The notes: generated by a model not told the origin, from the sequence alone. A stretch of 64,000 nt of DNA from an alpha proteobacterium IMCC14465 (GCA_000293845.2 ALYF01000003.1:806001-870000); one strand, 5' to 3'; positions 1 through 11,957 are shown, counted from the first letter of the stretch. Made by a program: numbers and translations.

Positions 1-164
1 TGATTGTAGGTCTTTAAGATTTCAGCAAGCTGCTTAATGTCATGCACATCTTCATAGCTATCTAATTGTAGCTCTTGCCATACATTTCTAACTAATTCAG
101 GTTTACATACTAGCGCCTCAGCTAATCTCATTTCCAGCCTGCTAAATCCGGTGTTGCCAAGCAT
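1..164 (-). CDS. hypothetical protein, N-terminal part, runs off left edge
   Basis: On the minus strand an ATG at 164 opens a frame that stays open for 54 codons to the window edge. An in-frame TAG lies three codons upstream of this ATG, so it is the first possible start. The peptide begins MLGNTGFSRLEM and is rich in Leu, Glu and Lys, as a soluble helical domain would be. No family is recognised. There is no strong ribosome binding site (AGAG lies 3-6 bases before the ATG). It is divergent from the metal genes and separated from them by very AT-rich sequence, so it may belong to the same mobile island. A chance open frame cannot be excluded because the end is not visible. Confidence 0.4.
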   Translation of the reverse strand, partial: MLGNTGFSRLEMRLAEALVCKPELVRNVWQELQLDSYEDVHDIKQLAEILKTYN

Positions 165-304
165 AAATCTCTAAAACCCCCAAAGAATTTTTATTTGTAT
201 ATAAATTGTCGAATGCGAATAAATTACATAGATTGTTGGTTAATATAATAAACGCAGTGAAGTTAATTTTTATACTAATATTCTGATAAATTTTCTGGGG
301 TTAG
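165..304. other. AT-rich spacer at island breakpoint
   Basis: No gene is seen here. The stretch is extremely AT-rich and lies between the divergent left-edge frame and the broken 5' end of the copper ATPase. It ends with a TAG (302-304) in the ATPase reading frame. Sequence resembling the ATPase family starts only after that stop, so this spacer probably marks a recombination junction that replaced the true 5' part of the ATPase gene. Confidence 0.45.
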
Positions 305-346
305 TGGGTCGTTAAAAAAGGTCCAGGGAATTGTCCAATATGCGGT
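305..346 (+). pseudogene. relic of the lost N-terminal metal-binding region of the Cu ATPase
   Basis: In frame with the ATPase that starts at 347, codons from 305 read [14 protein letters not shown] and continue directly into MALEP. This is the second half of the heavy-metal-binding domain of the form CPMHP...GPGxCPxCGMxLEP that commonly precedes the membrane part of CopA/SilP ATPases. The first half is absent and an in-frame TAG sits at 302-304. The homology therefore starts abruptly inside a domain, which is the signature of a truncated gene rather than a natural start. Confidence 0.6.
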
Positions 347-2386
347 ATGGCACTTGAGCCAGAAGTAATGACGGGCGATGAAGGCAAAAATCCAGAGTTA
401 ACTGATTTTAGTCGGCGGTTTTGGCTTGGTCTGATCATGACCCTTCCGGTCTTTATTTTGGAGATGGGATCGCATTTGTTTGGCTTTCACGACTTTATGG
501 ATGGCACGACCTCCAACTGGATTCAACTTGTTCTTGCAACACCTGTTGTCTTATGGGCTGGTTGGCCATTTTTTGTCCGTGGAATGAATTCACTACGCTC
601 AATGAACTTAAACATGTTCAGCCTGATCGCAATGGGGACAGGGGCTGCCTACCTCTTCAGTGTCACCGCTGTTCTGGTACCAGAAATATTCCCTGCGGGT
701 TTCCGTAATGCAGACGGACACGTGGGTGTATATTTTGAAGCCGCAGCTGTAATTGTAACCCTTGTGTTGCTGGGGCAGGTTATGGAGTTGCGTGCCCGTG
801 AGCGCACTGGATCTGCTATCAAAGCACTGCTTGATATGGCTGCGAAAACAGCACGCATTATTCGTGATGATGGCAGTGATGAAGAAATCCCACTGGAAGA
901 CGTGCAAGTTGGCGACAAATTTCGTGTCCGGCCCGGCGATAAAGTGCCGGTCGATGGCACAGTGCTCGAAGGTCATTCTTCAGTAGACGAGTCGATGATT
1001 TCAGGGGAGCCCGTACCCGTCGAAAAAGTCGCTGGTAACGATGTAACCGGTGCCACTATTAACGGAACGGGTAGTTTGGTCATTAAAGCAACGCGGGTTG
1101 GCTCAGATACAATGCTGTCTCAAATTGCGGAAATGGTTGCCAATGCACAAAGATCGCGTGCGCCTATTCAGAAATATGCCGATATGGTTGCTGGGTATTT
1201 TGTCCCTGTAGTTATTCTGATTGCCATAGCTTCCTTTATTTTTTGGGCAATTTGGGGGCCTGAACCTGCTCTCTCATATGGTCTTGTCTCTGCGGTTGCT
1301 GTTCTAATAATAGCGTGCCCATGTGCTTTGGGCTTGGCTACACCTATGTCTATTATGACGGCGACCGGGCGCGGAGCCCAAGCAGGTGTTTTGATTAAAA
1401 ATGCCGAGGCCTTGGAGCGCTTTGAAAAAGCCGACACACTTATAGTCGATAAGACAGGGACGCTGACCGAAGGTAAACCCAAGCTGGTTGCTGTACTTCC
1501 CGAAAATGGCCATGCGGAAGAAGAAGTTCTTCGCCTTGCTGCGTCGCTGGAACGTGGTTCAGAACATCCGCTCGCAGAAGCCATTGTTCGAGGTGCAGAA
1601 GAGCTCGACGTAAAGATGGTTGATGCAACTGACTTTGAGGCCATTACCGGCAAGGGCGTAAAAGGCATCGTTAATGGTCATAATGTTGCGTTAGGTAATA
1701 GTAAACTGGTTGCTGATATGGGGCTCGATGGTGGGTCGTTATCTGAAATGGCAAATGCCCGTCGCGATGAGGGCGAGACAGTCATGTTTGTTATTCTCGA
1801 TAATAATATCGCTGGGCTTGTTAGTGTAGCGGACCCCGTGAAAGAAACTACGCCCAAGGCATTAGAAGAGCTTCGCAAACTGGGTTTCAGAATTATTATG
1901 GCCACCGGCGATAATGAGCGTACGGCCAAGGCCGTTGCTGCGCGTATAGGTATTGATGAAATTCGTGCCGATGTTCTGCCGGAAGGTAAGGTCAATATCA
2001 TTAAGGAACTTCAAGAACAGGGATATAAAGTTGCCATGGCTGGGGACGGTGTAAATGATGCTCCTGCCTTAGCCCAGGCTGATGTGGGTATCGCTATGGG
2101 AACAGGTGCCGATGTGGCAATTGAAAGTGCCGGCTTTACCCTTGTAAAAGGTAATCTTGACGGAATAGTTCGTGCCCGGCGTTTGGCTCAGGCAACCATG
2201 CGAAATATTCGCCAAAATCTCTTTTTTGCACTTGCTTACAATGCGGCAGGTGTGCCTATCGCAGCAGGGGTACTATTCCCGTTTTTTGGAATTCTGATTA
2301 GTCCGATGTTTGCCGCTTTTGCCATGAGTGCATCATCAATATCGGTGGTCTTGAATGCCCTATGTTTGCGGAAGGAGAGCATTTAA
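347..2386 (+). CDS. copA: Cu(+)-exporting P1B-type ATPase, N-terminally truncated
   Basis: This is a membrane pump that uses ATP to move Cu(I) (possibly Ag(I)) out of the cytoplasm. In the 679 residues seen, four membrane segments precede the actuator domain (SGEPVPV motif). They are followed by the metal-site CPC at 324-326, the phosphorylation motif DKTGT with Asp368, the HPLAEA nucleotide-binding motif, GDGVNDAP near 566, and two last helices with YN and MSASS. CPC plus YN plus MxxSS is the Cu(I)-specific set. The core is intact, but the ATG at 347 is the Met of the upstream CGMALEP motif. No good ribosome binding site precedes it, and the usual N-terminal metal-binding domains are missing. 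It heads a metal-efflux cluster. It may be a working core pump or a decaying gene. Confidence 0.85.
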   Translation: MALEPEVMTGDEGKNPELTDFSRRFWLGLIMTLPVFILEMGSHLFGFHDFMDGTTSNWIQLVLATPVVLWAGWPFFVRGMNSLRSMNLNMFSLIAMGTGAAYLFSVTAVLVPEIFPAGFRNADGHVGVYFEAAAVIVTLVLLGQVMELRARERTGSAIKALLDMAAKTARIIRDDGSDEEIPLEDVQVGDKFRVRPGDKVPVDGTVLEGHSSVDESMISGEPVPVEKVAGNDVTGATINGTGSLVIKATRVGSDTMLSQIAEMVANAQRSRAPIQKYADMVAGYFVPVVILIAIASFIFWAIWGPEPALSYGLVSAVAVLIIACPCALGLATPMSIMTATGRGAQAGVLIKNAEALERFEKADTLIVDKTGTLTEGKPKLVAVLPENGHAEEEVLRLAASLERGSEHPLAEAIVRGAEELDVKMVDATDFEAITGKGVKGIVNGHNVALGNSKLVADMGLDGGSLSEMANARRDEGETVMFVILDNNIAGLVSVADPVKETTPKALEELRKLGFRIIMATGDNERTAKAVAARIGIDEIRADVLPEGKVNIIKELQEQGYKVAMAGDGVNDAPALAQADVGIAMGTGADVAIESAGFTLVKGNLDGIVRARRLAQATMRNIRQNLFFALAYNAAGVPIAAGVLFPFFGILISPMFAAFAMSASSISVVLNALCLRKESI

Positions 2387-2430
2387 AAAATAACTTGTAT
2401 AATCTGGTATTCGCCCCCATAATATAATCG

Positions 2431-2790
2431 ATGAAAAAAATATTGCACATACTTGTCTCTATTATGTTCGTGTTTAGCGGGGTTTTGTCCTCTGCAGATG
2501 CGCATAGTTCTGATGAGTTGAGCAATACGCTAAACCTTTCTACATCAGTTCATCATGATGTGAATACTGCATCTATTGATGGTGAAGCCTCTTCAAAAGA
2601 CAATCACGGTGGCAACCATGAGGCTGCACATTGTGGTCATGGATGCGCACACTCCCATATGTTTGGTCAAGTCGCGTTGTATTCTCTCATGAGTGTTTCA
2701 GGGATTGATAAGCGTTATTCGCTTGATCGCGATGTACTCATAACTGACGTTACTTTTGGCCTCAAGCGCCCCCCTCGTGTTTTTGCCTAA
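2431..2790 (+). CDS. small exported His-rich protein of the metal-efflux operon
   Basis: This 119-residue protein has a clear signal peptide (basic start, hydrophobic stretch, cleavage near SADA-H). The mature part is rich in His (HSSD, HHD, NHGGNHEAAHCGHGCAHSH), as expected for periplasmic metal binding. It ends with the short motif KRPPRVFA. It lies between the Cu ATPase and the outer-membrane efflux gene, reading the same way. No named family is recognised. Small exported His-rich proteins with a Pro-Arg-rich tail in front of outer-membrane metal transport genes occur twice in this window (compare 26959-27258). I infer a periplasmic metal chaperone or buffer role. There is no obvious Shine-Dalgarno sequence. 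Confidence 0.7.
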   Translation: MKKILHILVSIMFVFSGVLSSADAHSSDELSNTLNLSTSVHHDVNTASIDGEASSKDNHGGNHEAAHCGHGCAHSHMFGQVALYSLMSVSGIDKRYSLDRDVLITDVTFGLKRPPRVFA

Positions 2791-2900
2791 GGGCAAAATG
2801 CGTCTTTAATTCGTTAATTCACATAGACTTTTGCCCGGATTTATTTGCCAGCAATCACTTGCTGACGTTTACCTATGCTAACCGAGCAAAAGGCTAATTT

Positions 2901-4172
2901 ATGAAAAGTATAATACTTACCTTACTATTAAGCACATCTCTGCTTCACATGCCTGTTGAGGCCTTTGCACAAGATGATGCTGACGAAATACGTCGTGTTT
3001 TTGTAGCGGCACTCGAACGCAACCCTGATATTCAGGCTGCACTTGCTTCAGTAAATATAGCAAAAGGAAATCTTTTGCAGGCAAGATTAAGGCCAAACCC
3101 CGAAGCAACTGTGGAGATGGAAAACTTTGGCGGCAATGACCAATTTTCCAGTACAGGCACAGCTGAAATTACCTACGGGATTGAACAAGAACTAGAAATT
3201 GGGGGAAAGCGTCGTTACCGTCGAGAAGTTTCCAATTTTGAGCTTCAAATCGCTCAGAAACAAGCGATAGCTGATATCTTAGGCATACTGGCAAACATTC
3301 ACCAAGCTTATGCCGAACTAAACATTGCGCATCAAAGGCTTAATCTGGCAGAAAAACGACTTGAACTGGCCAATAAAACGCATTTGGCGGTCAAGGGGCG
3401 GGTGAAGGCTGCTGCTGCATCTGATATTCAACATACTAAGGTTGATATTGAACAACAGGCTGCTGAAATAGAGAGAATAGCTGCTTTAGAGGTTTTTGAA
3501 TCATCTAAAGCTCGGTTTGAACGCCTACTTTCTGGGAACGTCAATGAACTCGGCTTACAGTATAAGCCATTATTGACGGTTATAGACTTGCCAGAAAAAG
3601 AAGACCTGCTGGCTGCAATGCAGGAATCCCCTCAAGCACTTATTGCGGGTCTAAAAAGGCTTCAGTCTAAGAGCAGAATTGATCTGGCCCGGGCAAATGC
3701 AATTCCCAACCCTCGGTTGGGTTTAGGCGTTCGTCGGTTTAATGAAACAAACAGTAACGCATTGATCGCGAGTATTTCTGTCCCATTGCCATTCTTTAAT
3801 CGTAACCAGGGAAATATTGCTTCTGAACGCGCTAAAAGTTTTAAAGCTGAATATGAAGCAGAGGCGGTTATCCTGTCATTAAAAGAATCGGCTGAATTGA
3901 TTTATGTACAAATTCTGGCCGCGTCAAATGCAGTCAAACGTTATCAGGATGAAATTATTCCAAGCGCTCTTAGAGCCTATAATCAAGCTTCTGAAGGGTA
4001 TGGGTTAGGCCGGTTCTCATTCTTGGAATTGTTGGATGCTCAGCGCACTCTTTATGAAATGCAAGAAGCTCATTTGAATAGTCTTCTGCAATTTCACCAA
4101 GCCCAGGCGCAAGTTGATTTTCTTATGAGCGCTCATGCCGAGCTCATTCAACAAACAATTTCTTTAAAATAG
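2901..4172 (+). CDS. czcC: CzcC/CusC-type outer-membrane efflux channel (TolC family)
   Basis: This 423-residue protein has a signal peptide (MKSIILTLLLSTSLLHMPVEAFAQ) and two repeats of long amphipathic helices around a beta-barrel insertion, as in the outer-membrane efflux family. Recognisable pieces are the early RLRPNPE and EQELEIGGKRR segments and the second-half counterpart NAIPNPRLGLGVRR and PLPFFNRNQGNI. It would form the outer-membrane duct of a tripartite heavy-metal pump with the next two genes, whose order and tight spacing (13 and 28 bases) indicate one operon. Length is normal for the family. The metal is set by the RND partner, which looks like the divalent-cation type. Confidence 0.9.
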   Translation: MKSIILTLLLSTSLLHMPVEAFAQDDADEIRRVFVAALERNPDIQAALASVNIAKGNLLQARLRPNPEATVEMENFGGNDQFSSTGTAEITYGIEQELEIGGKRRYRREVSNFELQIAQKQAIADILGILANIHQAYAELNIAHQRLNLAEKRLELANKTHLAVKGRVKAAAASDIQHTKVDIEQQAAEIERIAALEVFESSKARFERLLSGNVNELGLQYKPLLTVIDLPEKEDLLAAMQESPQALIAGLKRLQSKSRIDLARANAIPNPRLGLGVRRFNETNSNALIASISVPLPFFNRNQGNIASERAKSFKAEYEAEAVILSLKESAELIYVQILAASNAVKRYQDEIIPSALRAYNQASEGYGLGRFSFLELLDAQRTLYEMQEAHLNSLLQFHQAQAQVDFLMSAHAELIQQTISLK

Positions 4173-4185
4173 GAGAGACCCAAGA

Positions 4186-8383
<4,198 letters not shown>

Positions 8384-8384
8384 T

Positions 8385-8471
8385 ATGGGGCATAATCATC
8401 ACCATGGCGACCCTTCTCAAATAGGTGAGCACCGCCTTTGGTGGGCGGATGGGTCATCGATTAGAGGCTGA
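8385..8471 (+). pseudogene. truncated czcD (cation diffusion facilitator) 5' remnant
   Basis: One base after the czcA stop an ATG opens a 28-codon frame beginning MGHNHHHGDPSQ and continuing EHRLWWA, then DGSSIRG and a stop. A His-rich start followed by a RxLWWA segment entering the first membrane helix is how CzcD-type cation diffusion facilitators begin. About 20 codons look native, then homology ends near 8446 and the rest of the ~300-codon gene is absent. The czc operon therefore originally continued into czcD and was cut, probably by the recombination that placed the integrase module here. The identification is from pattern recognition of a short segment. Confidence 0.65.
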
Positions 8472-8593
8472 GGAATGTCAGACGCATTATTGAGTTCAGT
8501 TTCTAAGTGCTTTTGGAGTTGCCGCCACAGCGGATCCCGAGGGAAGTGAAGATGCCCGCTATCTATTCCAAATGTGAGTTCACTCATAATCAT
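8417..8593 (-). CDS. hypothetical 58-residue protein next to the integrase
   Basis: A minus-strand frame starts at 8593 (ATG ATT ATG AGT) with AGAGAA about 5-10 bases upstream and stops at 8417. The peptide begins MIMSELTFGIDSGHLHFPRD and contains PLWRQLQKHLE. Its last ~15 codons overlap the truncated czcD remnant on the other strand, so its C-terminus is probably a product of the junction and the natural protein may have been longer. It lies downstream of the integrase in the same direction. It could be an accessory gene of the element. No family is recognised. Confidence 0.4.
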   Translation of the reverse strand: MIMSELTFGIDSGHLHFPRDPLWRQLQKHLETELNNASDIPQPLIDDPSAHQRRCSPI

Positions 8594-8690
8594 TTTAATT
8601 CTCTATAACAACAAACAACAACCCTTTAACGGTAATTTTGAATTCACAAAAACTCAACCCCACCCGGGGTCTGGATTACAAATAGGGATC

Positions 8691-9665
8691 CTAATCGTTT
8701 AACTTAGATACGATATCTTCAGCTCTCAGATGCGTGTACCTGAATAACATCCTCGGATCCTTGTGGCCGGATATGAGGGCAACCTCTGGGAGGCTGAGTC
8801 CCTTCTCAAAGAAACGACTTATGGCCTCATGGCGAAGGTCATGAAAACGTAAATCGTCCAAATTGGCGCGTTTCTTGAGCTTATCCCAAGAAAGTCTAAT
8901 TGCATTATCAGAGACGGGGAACAAGAGTAGACTATTCTTGGGAAGGATATTTATAGTTGATGCGGCTCTTTCGGATAATGGAACAGTTCGGCTGTCACCA
9001 TTCTTAGTGTCTTTCAATAAAGCTGTTCTTTTCTTCAAGTCTACACTATCCCAAGTGAGACCAAGTAGTTCGCTACGTCTCATACCAGTCTCAATCGCAA
9101 GTATAACGAGGGGCCAAAGATAGCAGTTTCTTGTCTTTTTAGAAGCAAGTTCCAATGCCTCATATTCGCCAGTTTTAAGTCTTCTTTGTCTTGCTTTAGG
9201 AGGGGCAGGGCGCTTTACCTTATCCGCAGGGTTAGTCATTAATGATAGCCCCCACTCATTAATAGATACCCTCAAACAATGACCAATTAAGATAAGGTCA
9301 ATGGCAGCTGCGCGCGTGCCATTATTTAGCCGTCTGTCTCTGAATGAAGCCAGGCGGTCAGAAGTTATCTGGTCAGCCGCCAGGGAGCTGATGGGGTCGT
9401 TAAGAAGTCTTTGAATGCGCCTGGTCTCTTGAGGCGCTCCCTTCTTTGTGACAGTAATTGTCTTTCGATATTTAATGAGTAAATCAGCCAGCGTAACCTC
9501 ATTTGGAAGCAGTTTACCGAAGGTGCCATTATCTAGCTTTAGTTCTTGATTTCTTGCCCACCTTTCAGCTTCTCTTTTGACGTGGAATGTTTTGCTGGCA
9601 GAACCTTGTCCTTTTCTTCTAACAATTGCTTGCCACTTGCCTCTGTGTTTTCGTATAGTAGCCAT
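8691..9665 (-). CDS. tyrosine-family site-specific integrase
   Basis: This 324-residue recombinase would cut and join DNA at an attachment site. It has an N-terminal arm-binding stretch (ATIRKHRGKWQAIVRRKG), a core-binding SAM-like helical domain (about 60-160) and a catalytic domain. Catalytic residues are visible: Arg in GMRRSELLGL, Lys in the following beta hairpin, HDLRH, GHKDP and the Tyr in MLFRYTHL. It is transcribed leftward with its start 75 bases from a 3' fragment of tRNA-Met, the usual arrangement of a genomic-island integrase beside its att site. The gene appears intact and possibly functional. Confidence 0.93.
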   Translation of the reverse strand: MATIRKHRGKWQAIVRRKGQGSASKTFHVKREAERWARNQELKLDNGTFGKLLPNEVTLADLLIKYRKTITVTKKGAPQETRRIQRLLNDPISSLAADQITSDRLASFRDRRLNNGTRAAAIDLILIGHCLRVSINEWGLSLMTNPADKVKRPAPPKARQRRLKTGEYEALELASKKTRNCYLWPLVILAIETGMRRSELLGLTWDSVDLKKRTALLKDTKNGDSRTVPLSERAASTINILPKNSLLLFPVSDNAIRLSWDKLKKRANLDDLRFHDLRHEAISRFFEKGLSLPEVALISGHKDPRMLFRYTHLRAEDIVSKLND

Positions 9666-9740
9666 ATTGTCTCTCCATTGTGACCATGGAGTGACCGCGG
9701 TAAGATAATTTAGTTCAACATAAGGGAATCCGGTGATTAC

Positions 9741-9804
9741 AGCTGGTTAGAGCAGCGGAATCATAATCCGCGTGTCGGGGGTTCGAGTCCCTCCTCCGCT
9801 ACCA
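9741..9804 (+). repeat. tRNA-Met(CAU) 3' fragment, probable attR of the island
   Basis: Sequence from the D-loop (AGCTGGTTAGAGC) through an intact anticodon arm (stem GCGGA/TCCGC, loop ATCATAA, anticodon CAT), a T-arm with GGTTCGAGTCC, acceptor strand CTCCGCT, discriminator A and encoded CCA is present. The 5' acceptor strand (AGCGGAG expected) and the 5' half of the D-stem (GCTC expected) are not found upstream, where the bases read GGTGATTAC. This is therefore not a working tRNA gene. It is the duplicated 3' portion left when an element integrates into a tRNA gene. The complete gene is expected at the far left end of the island, outside the window. Confidence 0.75.
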
Positions 9805-9919
9805 CGGTATAAGGGCGCGGTGGCTTCAGCGACCCCCGCCCGCCTTCCGCAAACGAAGTGGTCTGGCATTTACATATCACTGCGTCAGATCACTGAGATG
9901 TTTTCCTAATATTATTAAT
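9797..9919 (+). repeat. direct repeat copy 1 (tRNA 3' end plus downstream flank)
   Basis: From CGCTACCA (the tRNA 3' end) onward about 120 bp recur at 11662-11781 in the same orientation, with roughly a dozen substitutions and no obvious gaps until the AT-rich end. The conserved core includes CGGTATAAGGGCGCGG and an imperfect inverted repeat AGTGGTC...GATCACT around ATTTACATATCACT. The pair encloses the anchor protein/HupE/CsoR cassette. I read it as an attachment-region duplication from a tandem integration at the same tRNA site. A dispersed repeat element is the alternative. Confidence 0.75.
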
Positions 9920-9941
9920 ATAATGTCCCAAAAATCGATGT

Positions 9942-10565
9942 TCAGCTTTTATCGCTGAACACCGAATATTCACCCCGCACTTTTATGCTGATGGTTATGT
10001 CCACCTTGTCACGGTTGCGCCAGAACCAGCCATGCTCACCATTGAATTTGGCGGTAACTTTGCCTTCGGCTCCGGCAGACCCACGACTCTTTTCATAAGT
10101 GGCTGACTTTCCCGACCCGTGCCCATGCAGATCAAAATTCACCCGACCGCCCACTACCGACATGAGGTACTCAGCTGTTTGACCTTGTTCCATAGTCAGT
10201 TTCCATTCCGCTGTATCCCCAGGCTTTAGAGTAAAAGTCGCGCTGTCACGCCAGGGTTTGATGTCTTCGGCATGCGCGGCACTGATGAAAATATGTGAAA
10301 ATTTTTGCCATAGACTGGACTGATCTCCCGGTGAGCAATCTAATCGCCTATCTTCTTCAGCCTCCTCAGATAGTTGCTTTTTGATCTCTCCCATCTCGGT
10401 CAGACCTATGCTGCTGCCAATACCTGTTGGGTCAATCCCATATTCGGCAGGAAGGATAATAGTCAGCAAAATGACCAGAGCTGATAATCCCGCAATAATC
10501 GTTGACTTGATGAGTTGCCTTGTCGTTGGAAGTTCTTCCAAATTAGGCTTTTGAGAGTTAAACAT
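9942..10565 (-). CDS. transmembrane anchor protein of HupE-type metal cassette
   Basis: This 207-residue protein has one membrane helix (about 25-45, IIAGLSALVILLTIILPAEYG) after a short cytoplasmic tail. It continues with DPTGIGSSIGLTEMGEIK, a charged linker and a periplasmic beta-rich C-terminal domain (GDTAEWKL, GGRVNFDLHGHG, GEHGWFWRN). Proteins of this build, usually annotated transmembrane anchor protein, accompany HupE/UreJ-like genes in metal-resistance cassettes. Their biochemical role is not known to me. It lies 11 bases downstream of the HupE-like gene, so the two are co-transcribed leftward from the promoter facing the CsoR-type regulator. Confidence 0.7.
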   Translation of the reverse strand: MFNSQKPNLEELPTTRQLIKSTIIAGLSALVILLTIILPAEYGIDPTGIGSSIGLTEMGEIKKQLSEEAEEDRRLDCSPGDQSSLWQKFSHIFISAAHAEDIKPWRDSATFTLKPGDTAEWKLTMEQGQTAEYLMSVVGGRVNFDLHGHGSGKSATYEKSRGSAGAEGKVTAKFNGEHGWFWRNRDKVDITISIKVRGEYSVFSDKS

Positions 10566-10576
10566 TTATCACTCCA

Positions 10577-11284
10577 TTAAATTGTTAGAAAATAACCGAT
10601 AATTTGATATCCCATTAGCATAAAGCCTAGCGCAATCATGATGACATTGGCTGAATAAGCCTGTTGCATAAAACGGGGTGAGCGTCGCCAGAAACCCATC
10701 ACTATCAAGATAACCGCAAGAGCAAGTATCTGCCCGATCTCTACCCCCAGATTGAAAGCAAGTAGGTTCGGCAACAGGCCTTCTTGGGCGATGTCATAAT
10801 CTAATATTTTTGTGGCTAGTCCGGTCCCATGAATAAAACCGAAAATCAATGTCGCAAGTTTGGTGTTCGGCTGATGCCCAAACCATCTCTGATAAGCGCC
10901 TAGATTGTCTAATGCCTTATAAACGACTGACAATCCGATAATCGTATCAACGATATAGGCGTTGATACCCCAGCCAAATAGCACCCCTAACAGCATTGTT
11001 GTCGAGTGACCAAAAGCGAAAATGCTCACATACACAGTCACGTCTTTCATTCTGTAAAGAAAGAAGACAACGCCTAAAAGAAAAAGAATATGGTCATACC
11101 CAGTCACCATATGTTTGGCGCCAAGATAAATGAAAGGAATAATATGAATCCCCCATATTTCCTGAATATAGCCAGCATTCCCCTCGGTAACATTGTGGGC
11201 GTAAGCTGCCGTGCTCAGCACGCCAAATATCAACAGACTTAGTGATATATATAGAGACCAATAAAGGCGCATTTTAAAATTCAA
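10577..11284 (-). CDS. HupE/UreJ family metal permease
   Basis: This 235-residue integral membrane protein has a signal-like start ending AYAH and about six further helices. Motifs typical of the HupE/UreJ group are visible: HMVTGYDHILFLLGV, FAFGHSTTM and FGFIHGTGLA, with His and Asp residues placed in the membrane. Members are thought to move Ni(II) or Co(II). It is divergent from a CsoR/RcnR-type repressor gene across a 42-base spacer with a G-tract palindrome, so metal-controlled expression is likely. The His following the signal-like segment could be a metal ligand after processing. Substrate and transport direction cannot be told from sequence alone. Confidence 0.8.
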   Translation of the reverse strand: MNFKMRLYWSLYISLSLLIFGVLSTAAYAHNVTEGNAGYIQEIWGIHIIPFIYLGAKHMVTGYDHILFLLGVVFFLYRMKDVTVYVSIFAFGHSTTMLLGVLFGWGINAYIVDTIIGLSVVYKALDNLGAYQRWFGHQPNTKLATLIFGFIHGTGLATKILDYDIAQEGLLPNLLAFNLGVEIGQILALAVILIVMGFWRRSPRFMQQAYSANVIMIALGFMLMGYQIIGYFLTI

Positions 11285-11297
11285 TCCTAACTTGCTT

Positions 11298-11317
11298 TAT
11301 CCTCCCCAGGGGGATAT
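11298..11317. promoter_or_regulatory. probable CsoR/RcnR-type operator
   Basis: The spacer between the hupE-like and csoR-like genes contains TATCCTCCCCAGGGGGATAT, a near-perfect palindrome with a run of C then a run of G flanked by AT. CsoR/RcnR/FrmR repressors bind G/C-tract inverted repeats of this form. It ends ten bases before the repressor ATG and overlaps the divergent promoter region, so bound repressor would shut off both the permease and its own gene. Confidence 0.7.
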
Positions 11318-11326
11318 CATATATAA

Positions 11327-11587
11327 ATGAAATCGTCAAATACACATGCCAGCCATCCGCAAATCATCAACAGGTTGAAACGGGCTGAAGGCCATCTTCG
11401 AAGCGTTGTGACTATGCTTGAGCATGAAAAGCCGTGTCTTGATATTGCGCAACAGCTCCACGCTGTGCAGAAAGCTATCCATAATGCGAAACGCGAACTG
11501 ATCTATGATCACCTTGACCATTGTCTTGCAGATGACGCTGACTCCACCGAATTAAAAGAACTGCGTGAAATTGCAAAATATCTGTGA
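11327..11587 (+). CDS. CsoR/RcnR-family metal-sensing repressor
   Basis: This 86-residue all-helical protein has the family core INRLKRAEGHLRSVVTML. The expected metal ligands of the CsoR arrangement are present: Cys37, His62 and Cys66, plus an N-terminal His10. Cys at the fourth site matches CsoR (Cu) and InrS (Ni), whereas RcnR has His there, so copper or nickel sensing are both possible. The HupE neighbour favours nickel. It is divergent from the permease gene with a probable operator between them. The length is usual for the family. Confidence 0.88.
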   Translation: MKSSNTHASHPQIINRLKRAEGHLRSVVTMLEHEKPCLDIAQQLHAVQKAIHNAKRELIYDHLDHCLADDADSTELKELREIAKYL

Positions 11588-11661
11588 GTGCCACGTCATA
11601 GTGATTTTGGATTTGCCAACTTAAGTAGAATAGAAAAAATTGGAGTAATTTTATCATAATT

Positions 11662-11781
11662 CGCTACCACGGTATAAGGGCGCGGTCGCTTTAGCACCCT
11701 CCGCCGGCCTTGCGCAAACGAAGTGGTCAGGCATTTACATATCACTGCGTCAGACCACTGAGATGTTTTCTCAAATATTAT
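11662..11781 (+). repeat. direct repeat copy 2 (att-like, with 8 nt of tRNA 3' end)
   Basis: This copy starts with CGCTACCA, the last eight bases of the tRNA, and then follows copy 1 at 9797-9919. The enclosed inverted repeat is better here (AGTGGTC...GACCACT around ATTTACATATCACTGC). Upstream of CGCTACCA the two copies diverge at once, which gives a sharp boundary at the tRNA end as expected for integrase cross-over. The rest of 11588-11957 (a short spacer before it and 176 bases after it) holds no gene I can support. Confidence 0.72.
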
Positions 11782-11957
11782 CAGTGCGTAATAAGTGGCG
11801 GGTAGATTTTAATTGCACGACACCCGTTGCTGATAGTGTCGAACTATGGCACACGCAACATAGAATAGACCGCCTATTTCGGTGCGGTCGCTATGAGTGA
11901 TACCAGCAACGTCAATTTTAATGACCATTTAAAGCTGCCAATATAAGAAAGACTTTC

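Noticed and set aside
9721-9804. Complete tRNA-Met gene
   Set aside because: Anticodon and T arms are right, but no 5' acceptor strand complementary to CTCCGCT and no 5' D-stem are present, so it cannot fold as a tRNA.
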